11,259 bases of DNA, from positions 1-11,259 of the forward strand of contig JAPSGM010000041.1 of NCBI GenBank assembly GCA_031177555.1, given 5' to 3'. Positions 7,107-11,259 of this stretch are shown one piece after another (the stretch's first letter is position 1; each line of letters opens with the position of its first letter). A program made the translations under genes and the position numbers. The notes below the pieces were generated by a model. That model was given only the letters and a program-made list of their open reading frames with translations. It ran no database searches and had not been told where the DNA came from. This DNA is from Chloroflexota bacterium. GTDB lineage: Bacteria; Chloroflexota; Limnocylindria; QHBO01.

Positions 7107-8485
7107 TGCCCCGCGGCGGCAGCGTCCCGGCCCACGCGCCGGGCACGGATGACCTTGCCCGGCTCGAGCGCTACCCCTTCGTCGTGGTCTCCTGGGTCGC
7201 CGAGGACGGCTTCCCGGTGAGCGTCGCCACCGACTTCAGGACCGATGCGGCCGGGGGAATTGTGACCCTCCGCCAGCCGGTCGGCGACGGGCTGAGCATC
7301 CCGGGGGACCGCACCGTCAGCGTCGTCGGCAGCCACATTCGGCCGCAGCCGGGCCAGGGCTACGACGAGCGCCGCTACCTGCAGCTGTGGGGCAGCGCCG
7401 CGCCGGCCGGGGGCGGCGTTGTGACGTTCACGCCGACCCGGGCCTGGGGCTGGGACGAGCAGGAGGTGCCGTTCTTCGAGTACTCGGAGCGCTCCGTGCC
7501 GCAGTCGCGGCACTACCTGGCGCAGCTCTCCGCGGAGAAGGGCCGGACCATCCGCCCGCGCCTCGACTTCGGCTCGTGGCTGCTGCGCACGACGCGCCTG
7601 CCGTTCCTGTCGGCCACCTTCGTGCCGGTGCTGCTGGGCATCGCCATCGCCGCCAGCCACGGCGCGTTCAGCTGGTGGCTGGCGCTGCTGACGGTCATCG
7701 GCGGCGCCTTCGCGCACCTCGCCATCAACGTCGCCAACGACATCTTCGACACCCTCTCCGGCGCCGACCAGGCGAATCCCAACCCCACGAAGTTCAGCGG
7801 CGGCTCGCGGGTCCTGCTCTACGACCTGGTCACCCTGCGCGGGCTCATCGCGCTCGACGCCGCCTTCTTCGGCGCGGCCGCCGCCGTCGGGCTGGTCCTG
7901 GTGTGGGCCACCGGCTCGCTGACGCTGCTGGCCATCGGCCTGGCGGGCATCGGCCTGGGACTGGCCTACACCGCCCCGCCGCTGAAGCTGGTGTACCGCG
8001 GGCTGGGGGAGATCGCGGTGGCGCTGGGCTTCGGCCCGATCATGCTGCTCGGCGCCTACGTGGTGCAGGCCGGGACGCTGAGCTGGGAGGCGGCGGTGGC
8101 ATCGGTCCCGGTGGCGATCCTCATCTCGCTGGTGCTGTACGTGAACGAGATCCCGGACCGTTCCGGGGACGCGGCGGCCGGGAAGCGGACCCTGCCCGTG
8201 CGGCTGCCGGCCGAGGTCGTCACCAACGCCTACCTGGTGGCTGCGCTGGCCGCGTTCGCGCTGATCGTGGCGGGCGCGCTGGCCGGGCTGTTCCCGCCGT
8301 TCACGCTGCTGGCCCTGGCGGCGGTGCCGCTCGCCTTCCGCGTGTACCGCGGCATCCGGGCCAACTACTCGAGCCCGTACGCGCTGATGAGCTCCATGGC
8401 GGTCAACGTCAACCTGCACCTGTTCGTGGGGCTGGGCCTGCTGGCCGGCTACGCCATCGCCATCGTCGCCACCGCGCTCGCGTAG
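7106..8485 (+). CDS. Fusion: split-barrel domain plus UbiA-family prenyltransferase (MenA-like)
   Basis: A 459-residue protein with two parts. Residues 15-145 resemble a second PNPOx-like split barrel (YPFVVVSWVAEDGFPVSVAT, RTVSVVGSHIR, YLQLWGSAA). Residues 155-459 are a polytopic UbiA-type prenyltransferase with about eight to nine hydrophobic segments. The first Asp-rich motif is NVANDIFDTLSGAD at 208-221 and the second is NEIPDRSGDAAAGKRTLPVR at 347-366; these match the Mg2+/prenyl-diphosphate motifs of MenA-type enzymes (NDxxDxxxGxD and DxxGDxxAGKRTL). It likely attaches a polyprenyl chain to an aromatic acceptor such as 1,4-dihydroxy-2-naphthoate in the membrane. The free split-barrel gene directly upstream overlaps by one base. 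No other menaquinone gene is in the window, so the acceptor is inferred. The fusion is clean: no stop or shift separates the two domains. Confidence 0.85.
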   Translation: MPRGGSVPAHAPGTDDLARLERYPFVVVSWVAEDGFPVSVATDFRTDAAGGIVTLRQPVGDGLSIPGDRTVSVVGSHIRPQPGQGYDERRYLQLWGSAAPAGGGVVTFTPTRAWGWDEQEVPFFEYSERSVPQSRHYLAQLSAEKGRTIRPRLDFGSWLLRTTRLPFLSATFVPVLLGIAIAASHGAFSWWLALLTVIGGAFAHLAINVANDIFDTLSGADQANPNPTKFSGGSRVLLYDLVTLRGLIALDAAFFGAAAAVGLVLVWATGSLTLLAIGLAGIGLGLAYTAPPLKLVYRGLGEIAVALGFGPIMLLGAYVVQAGTLSWEAAVASVPVAILISLVLYVNEIPDRSGDAAAGKRTLPVRLPAEVVTNAYLVAALAAFALIVAGALAGLFPPFTLLALAAVPLAFRVYRGIRANYSSPYALMSSMAVNVNLHLFVGLGLLAGYAIAIVATALA

Positions 8486-8498
8486 CGGCGATCCGGGG

Positions 8499-8924
8499 TC
8501 AGCCCGGCTCGAACGACCAGGCGCCCCGCTCCCAGCTGACCCGCACCAGCTGCCCGTCCCGGCCGCTGCCGAAGACGTCGATCCGCCCCGGGCCCCACGA
8601 CGAGGCGGCCGGGTCCGAGGCCAGGCTCACCGGCAGCTGCTCCCATGGCTGCCAGCCGGCGGGCTCGTACCAGCGATGCCAGAGGCGTCCGTCGCGGCCG
8701 TTGGCGAACACGTCGATGCGGTCCGCGCCCCACGAGCACGCCGCCGGGCTGCCGGCCAGCTCGCCGCCGTGGGCATGCCACTCGTGCCACGCGGCGCCAT
8801 CCCAGTAGGTGTCCCACAGCTGGCTGTCGTCCCAGATCGCGAACACCTGCATCTCGTTTTCGGCCCAGCTGGTCACCGCCGGTGCTGATGCCAGCCGGCC
8901 GCCCAGTGGCTCCCATCGGTCCAT
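8499..8924 (-). CDS. Small PLL-like beta-propeller repeat protein (about three blades)
   Basis: A 141-residue protein with no signal peptide or membrane segment, built almost wholly of about 47-residue repeats. The recurring pattern is LASxPAxxSWGxxRIDVFxxGRDGxLWxxWYxxxxWxxWExL. Visible copies start near LASAPAVTSWAENEMQVFA, LAGSPAACSWGADRIDVFA and LASDPAASSWGPGRIDVFG. This is the signature of PLL/PHL-type lectin propellers (also described as DUF346), whose complete members have seven blades. The start ATG 8924 has an excellent AAGGAG 6 bases upstream; an upstream in-frame ATG at 8978 is less likely. Carbohydrate binding is a family-based guess; three blades cannot close a ring, so oligomerisation or fragment status must be considered. 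It is convergent with the UbiA gene and divergent from the tryptophanase gene. Confidence 0.8.
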   Translation of the reverse strand: MDRWEPLGGRLASAPAVTSWAENEMQVFAIWDDSQLWDTYWDGAAWHEWHAHGGELAGSPAACSWGADRIDVFANGRDGRLWHRWYEPAGWQPWEQLPVSLASDPAASSWGPGRIDVFGSGRDGQLVRVSWERGAWSFEPG

Positions 8925-8930
8925 TGCCCG

Positions 8931-8936
8931 CTCCTT
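8931..8936 (-). promoter_or_regulatory. Shine-Dalgarno AAGGAG deciding the start of the propeller gene
   Basis: AAGGAG on the minus strand is 6 bases before ATG 8924. It argues against the in-frame ATG at 8978. Confidence 0.6.
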
Positions 8937-8951
8937 CCGATCCCTTTGACG

Positions 8952-8971
8952 CCCGATTATCGGGATCGGGC
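8952..8971. promoter_or_regulatory. Palindrome and minus-strand -10 (GATAAT) between divergent genes
   Basis: CCCGATTATCGGG (8952-8964) is a 13-base palindrome around a central T, and the next six bases repeat ATCGGG, so GCCCGAT (8951-8957) can also pair with ATCGGGC (8965-8971). Read on the minus strand, 8961-8956 is GATAAT, a good -10, which would place the RNA start about 25 bases before ATG 8924. No matching -35 is seen. The palindrome over the -10 suggests an operator. Confidence 0.4.
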
Positions 8972-9087
8972 CGGGCACGGGTGGTGCCGGAGTGGCGGAT
9001 CGGCTCGCCCCGGGATCGGCGCCGGCAATCCGGGGGAGACTGAATGAGAGGAATGCGGGGCGTCCGGCCCGCTACCCTCTCCGGCGC

Positions 9088-10473
9088 ATGGACCGCTGGA
9101 AGACGATCATCGAGCCGCATCGGATCAAGAGCGTCGAGCCGATCCGGATGACAACCGTCGAGGAGCGCGACGGCTACCTGCGCGAGTCGGGCTACAACCT
9201 CTTCAACCTGCATGCCGCCGACGTGCTGATCGACCTGCTCACCGACTCGGGCACCGGGGCCATGAGCGCCGAGCAGTGGGCCGGCATCCAGCGCGGCGAC
9301 GAGAGCTACGCCGGCTCGCCCAGCTGGTACCGCTTCCTGGAGAGCGTGCGGGAGCTCTTCCCGTTCAAGCACGTCATGCCCACGCACCAGGGGCGCGCCG
9401 CGGAGCGGATCCTGTTCAGCGTGGTCGGCGGACCGGGCCGGGTGGTGCCCTCGAACACGCACTTCGACACGACCCGCGCCAACGTCGAGTTCACCGGGGC
9501 GCAGGCGCTGGACCTGGTGATCGAGGCGGGACGCCATCCGTCCGAGATCCATCCCTTCAAGGGCAACATGGACACCGATGCGCTCGAGGCCGCCATCCGT
9601 CGCCACGGCGCCGCGAACGTGCCGCTGGTCATGGTGACCGTCACCAACAACTCCGGCGGTGGCCAGCCGGTGAGCCTCGCCAACCTGCGCGCGGTGCGGG
9701 AGGTGTGCGACCGCCACGCCATCCCCCTCTTCCTGGATGCGTGCCGCTTCGCCGAGAACGCCTGGTTCATCAAGCAGCGCGAGGACGGATACGCCGATGC
9801 CTCCATCGGCGACATCGTGCGCGAGATGGCCGCGCTGGCCGACGGCATGACGATGAGCGCCAAGAAGGACGGGATCGCCAACATCGGCGGCTGGCTGGCC
9901 ATGAACGACGACGTCTGGGCGGAGCAGGCGCGCAATCTGGAGATCCTGACCGAGGGCTTCCCGACCTACGGCGGCCTGGCGGGACGCGACCTGGAGGCGA
10001 TCGCCCAGGGCCTGCGCGAGGTCGTGGAGGAGGATTACCTGCGCTACCGCATCCGGTCCACGGCGTATCTGGGCGAGGCGCTGGTGGAGGTCGGGATCCC
10101 GTGCGTCCAGCCGATCGGCGGGCACGCGGTCTATGTCGATGCCGGCGCGCTGCTGCCGCAGATCCCCCCGCTGCAGTACCCCGGCCAGTCGCTGGCCGTG
10201 GCGCTCTACCGCGAGGGCGGCATCCGCGGCTGCGAGATCGGGTCGGTCATGTTCGGCCAGCACGCCGACGGGTTGGAGACGCCCGCGGCCATGGAGCTGG
10301 TGCGCCTGGCCATCCCGCGGCGGGTCTACACCCAGTCGCACGTCGACTACGTGATCGAGGTGGCGCGCTGGGTCGCGGAGCGGGCCGGGGACCTGCGCGG
10401 CTACCGCATCGTGGAGCAGCCGCCCCAGCTCCGGCACTTCACGGCTCGCTTCGAGCCGATCGGCGAGGCCTAG
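9088..10473 (+). CDS. tnaA: Tryptophanase (PLP-dependent beta-eliminating lyase family)
   Basis: A 461-residue protein close in length to E. coli TnaA (471). Tryptophanase splits L-tryptophan into indole, pyruvate and ammonia; tyrosine phenol-lyase (TPL) is its sister enzyme. Visible: IDLLTDSGTGAMSAEQWAG at 48-66, PTHQGRAAE at 98-106, FDTTR at 126-130, PLP-contacting DACR at 217-220, the PLP lysine K260 in SAKKD, YGGLAGRD at 294-301, and the carboxylate-binding Arg in AIPRR at 408-412. Two features favour tryptophanase over TPL: Ile384 in CEIGSVMFG where TPL has the phenol-recognising Arg, and His450 in LRHFTARF where TPL has Phe. ATG 9088 fits the family N-terminus; there is no Shine-Dalgarno, but TACCCT at 9073-9078 could be a near-leaderless -10. 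No Trp-containing leader peptide of the TnaC kind was found. A zinc-ribbon gene follows 9 bases later. Confidence 0.85.
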   Translation: MDRWKTIIEPHRIKSVEPIRMTTVEERDGYLRESGYNLFNLHAADVLIDLLTDSGTGAMSAEQWAGIQRGDESYAGSPSWYRFLESVRELFPFKHVMPTHQGRAAERILFSVVGGPGRVVPSNTHFDTTRANVEFTGAQALDLVIEAGRHPSEIHPFKGNMDTDALEAAIRRHGAANVPLVMVTVTNNSGGGQPVSLANLRAVREVCDRHAIPLFLDACRFAENAWFIKQREDGYADASIGDIVREMAALADGMTMSAKKDGIANIGGWLAMNDDVWAEQARNLEILTEGFPTYGGLAGRDLEAIAQGLREVVEEDYLRYRIRSTAYLGEALVEVGIPCVQPIGGHAVYVDAGALLPQIPPLQYPGQSLAVALYREGGIRGCEIGSVMFGQHADGLETPAAMELVRLAIPRRVYTQSHVDYVIEVARWVAERAGDLRGYRIVEQPPQLRHFTARFEPIGEA

Positions 10474-10476
10474 ACT
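10471..10476 (+). promoter_or_regulatory. TAGACT -10-like box made from the tryptophanase stop codon
   Basis: TAGACT starts with the TAG stop of the tryptophanase gene and is followed by exactly 6 bases and then ATG 10483. It matches the spacing seen at 3067 and could give a leaderless transcript of the small gene. Confidence 0.35.
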
Positions 10477-10482
10477 GCACCG

Positions 10483-10701
10483 ATGGAAGAGCGCTGCCGC
10501 GAGTGCGGCCGGGACGTGGCCCTCGGTTCGCCGCTCTACGCCCGTCGCGTGACATTGCTCAGCGAGGATGACCCGGACGTCGCCTTCGTCTGCCTGGACT
10601 GCCGGCTCACGACGCCGCTGCTGGACGCCGACGGGAACCAGATCAGCGAGCCACAGCTGGAGGGGATGAAGTACGTGGTCGGGCGCGGCGGACGCGCCTA
10701 G
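10483..10701 (+). CDS. Small zinc-ribbon protein, function unknown
   Basis: A 72-residue protein with two CxxC knuckles, C5xxC8 (CREC) and C37xxC40 (CLDC), spaced as in a zinc ribbon. Between them is RRVTLLSEDDPDVAFV; after them a short tail with LLDADGNQIS and a basic end (VVGRGGRA). The N-terminus MEERCRECGRDVALGS resembles many short treble-clef or ribbon proteins of unknown role. It starts 9 bases after the tryptophanase stop on the same strand, so it is probably co-expressed or has its own leaderless start. A part in tryptophan or indole metabolism is only suggested by position. No DNA-binding element beyond the ribbon is seen. Confidence 0.65.
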   Translation: MEERCRECGRDVALGSPLYARRVTLLSEDDPDVAFVCLDCRLTTPLLDADGNQISEPQLEGMKYVVGRGGRA

Positions 10702-10730
10702 TAGGTCTCCACCGCAACCGGCGTACGGGC

Positions 10731-10750
10731 AAAATCGCGCAGGTTGCGCG
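10731..10750 (-). terminator. Intrinsic terminator for minus-strand transcription
   Basis: Read on the minus strand, CGCGCA-ACC-TGCGCG (10750-10736) is a perfect 6-bp stem with a 3-base loop followed by ATTTT (10735-10731). It lies about 48 bases beyond the stop codon of the decayed oxidoreductase tail and may once have ended, or still end, the oxidoreductase transcript coming from the right. Confidence 0.5.
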
Positions 10751-10797
10751 TCGGGACCGCGCCATCCACCGACCGGGCCGCTGCAGCGAGGCGGGCC

Positions 10798-10995
10798 TCA
10801 GCCGACCTCGGTCTGCGTGAACCACTTCACCACTCCAGGCCGCGGCGGTCCGGCGCCACCAGCCGGCAGGGCGCGCCGTTCCCGTGCGGGAGCGGGTGTC
10901 CGGCGACATGCGTGGCCAGCCTTGACGGTCACGACGCGCGATGCTACGCCGATCTCGGCCGCGTCGAGGAGGCGGGCCAGCCGCGCGCCGGAGCG
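10798..10995 (-). pseudogene. Decayed copy of the 3' end of a molybdopterin-dependent oxidoreductase
   Basis: Three pieces in different frames read in family order on the minus strand. LARLLDAAEIGVASRVVTVK (about 10980-10921) resembles the sulfite-oxidase-like Mo-domain stretch after WTGVPL. A frame change then gives THVAGHPLPHGNGAP, RLVAPDRRGLEW and a premature TGA at 10829-10827. After a one-base loss VKWFTQTEVG ends at TGA 10800-10798. The stretch 10831-10870 is identical to 11220-11259 in the intact copy at the right edge, which reads RGLEWVKWVTEVEVG with no shift. The usual segment between VVTVK and THVAG is missing, so there is an internal deletion too. It is best seen as a tandem duplicate that has lost function. 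Confidence 0.6.
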
Positions 10996-11185
10996 CTCGA
11001 CGTCACGGCGCCTGGGCGCGCGCTCTTTCAGCGGGAGCATGGAACGGGCAGGCAGGGGCCGCTCGCTGCCGCCGATATGCCGGGGCGAGCAAATCCGCGG
11101 CACTCAACGCGCGGATCCGGGGCTTTCTTCCTACTTCCATGCCCCAGGCGAAAGCCAGCGGCGCGTCGACGCGCGCGACTGGTGC
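10996..11185. other. Spacer between intact and decayed oxidoreductase tails
   Basis: No gene is recognised. Open frames here are Arg/Pro-rich shadows. The only clear structure is the palindrome at 11161-11174; GGCTTT (11121-11126) and AAAGCC (11151-11156) form a weak long-loop inverted repeat. Confidence 0.5.
11161..11174. repeat. 14-base perfect palindrome
   Basis: GCGCGTCGACGCGC reads the same on both strands and lies 11 bases beyond the stop of the oxidoreductase gene at 11186. It could be a site for a dimeric protein or the core of a weak terminator hairpin; there is no T run. Confidence 0.4.
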
Positions 11186-11259
11186 TCAGCCGACCTCGAC
11201 CTCGGTGACCCACTTCACCCACTCCAGGCCGCGGCGGTCCGGCGCCACCAGCCGGCAGG
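11186..11259 (-). CDS. Molybdopterin-dependent oxidoreductase, C-terminal end only
   Basis: The frame enters from the right edge and gives 23 residues, CRLVAPDRRGLEWVKWVTEV plus EVG, before TGA at 11188-11186. RLVxPxRRGxxWVKWVTxIEV is the usual ending of the sulfite-oxidase-like Mo-cofactor domain, where the segment lines the cofactor pocket. No more of the gene is in the window, so substrate, signal peptide and domain makeup are unknown. The same 3' end is repeated, decayed, at 10798-10995. Confidence 0.65.
   Translation of the reverse strand, partial: CRLVAPDRRGLEWVKWVTEVEVG

Noticed and set aside
6746..8419. 557-codon minus-strand open frame opposite the split-barrel/UbiA genes
   Set aside because: Low-complexity QR/HR-rich product typical of antisense frames in high-GC genes; both plus-strand genes there have clear family motifs and start signals.
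8946..8951. TTGACG as a plus-strand -35 for tryptophanase
   Set aside because: There is no -10-like hexamer 16-18 bases downstream, and the gene start is 137 bases further on.
8925..9087. Possible TnaC-like tryptophan leader peptide before tryptophanase
   Set aside because: Short frames starting at ATG near 9044 have no Trp-Pro pattern or own stop before the gene; nothing resembles TnaC.
8449..10437. 662-codon open frame on the minus strand antisense to the tryptophanase gene
   Set aside because: Composition is His/Arg/Asp/Gly-rich with no recognisable domain; it mirrors the codon pattern of a real GC-rich gene on the other strand and swallows the better supported propeller gene in another frame.

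Overview
The window is visibly GC-rich bacterial chromosome with dense coding on both strands. Nothing in it fixes the taxon. High GC, several starts that sit 6-7 bases after a TANNNT box with no Shine-Dalgarno (leaderless style), secreted lamin-tail-domain proteins and a PNPOx-UbiA fusion together suggest a Chloroflexota- or Actinobacteria-like organism; this is inference. No phage, IS element, CRISPR array, rRNA or tRNA gene was seen.

Layout. (1) 1-2960, minus strand: two paralogous secreted proteins with a lamin tail domain (LTD). The left one, cut by the window edge, continues into an OB-fold region typical of ExeM/NucH extracellular nucleases; the right one ends in an Ig-like region and a FIMAH-like helical domain. 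(2) 2961-3078: a divergent intergenic region with nested inverted repeats. (3) 3079-3564, plus: a small proline-rich four-helix membrane protein. (4) 3574-6228, minus: a compact three-gene ABC-2 exporter operon (ATPase, permease, permease) with overlapping genes. (5) 6229-6617: a non-coding stretch with four related 18-base hairpin motifs arranged as two inverted-repeat units. (6) 6618-8485, plus: a free-standing split-barrel flavin/F420-type protein overlapping by one base with a split barrel fused to a UbiA prenyltransferase (MenA-like). (7) 8499-8924, minus: a small protein made only of three PLL-like beta-propeller repeats. (8) 9088-10701, plus: a tryptophanase-family PLP lyase followed 9 bases later by a 72-residue zinc-ribbon protein. 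(9) 10702-11259: the minus-strand 3' end of a molybdopterin-dependent oxidoreductase entering from the right edge, and to its left a decayed, frameshifted second copy of the same 3' end with a 40-base identical segment.

How the genes work together: the ABC genes form one exporter. The split-barrel/UbiA pair is translationally coupled and probably serves quinone or related lipid-cofactor chemistry. The tryptophanase would yield indole, pyruvate and ammonia. The LTD proteins probably act outside the cell, in nucleic-acid scavenging or surface attachment. I see no single pathway joining all blocks. The most unusual items are the paired hairpin repeats at 6305-6488, the PNPOx-UbiA fusion beside a free PNPOx gene, the three-blade propeller protein, and the duplicated oxidoreductase tail.
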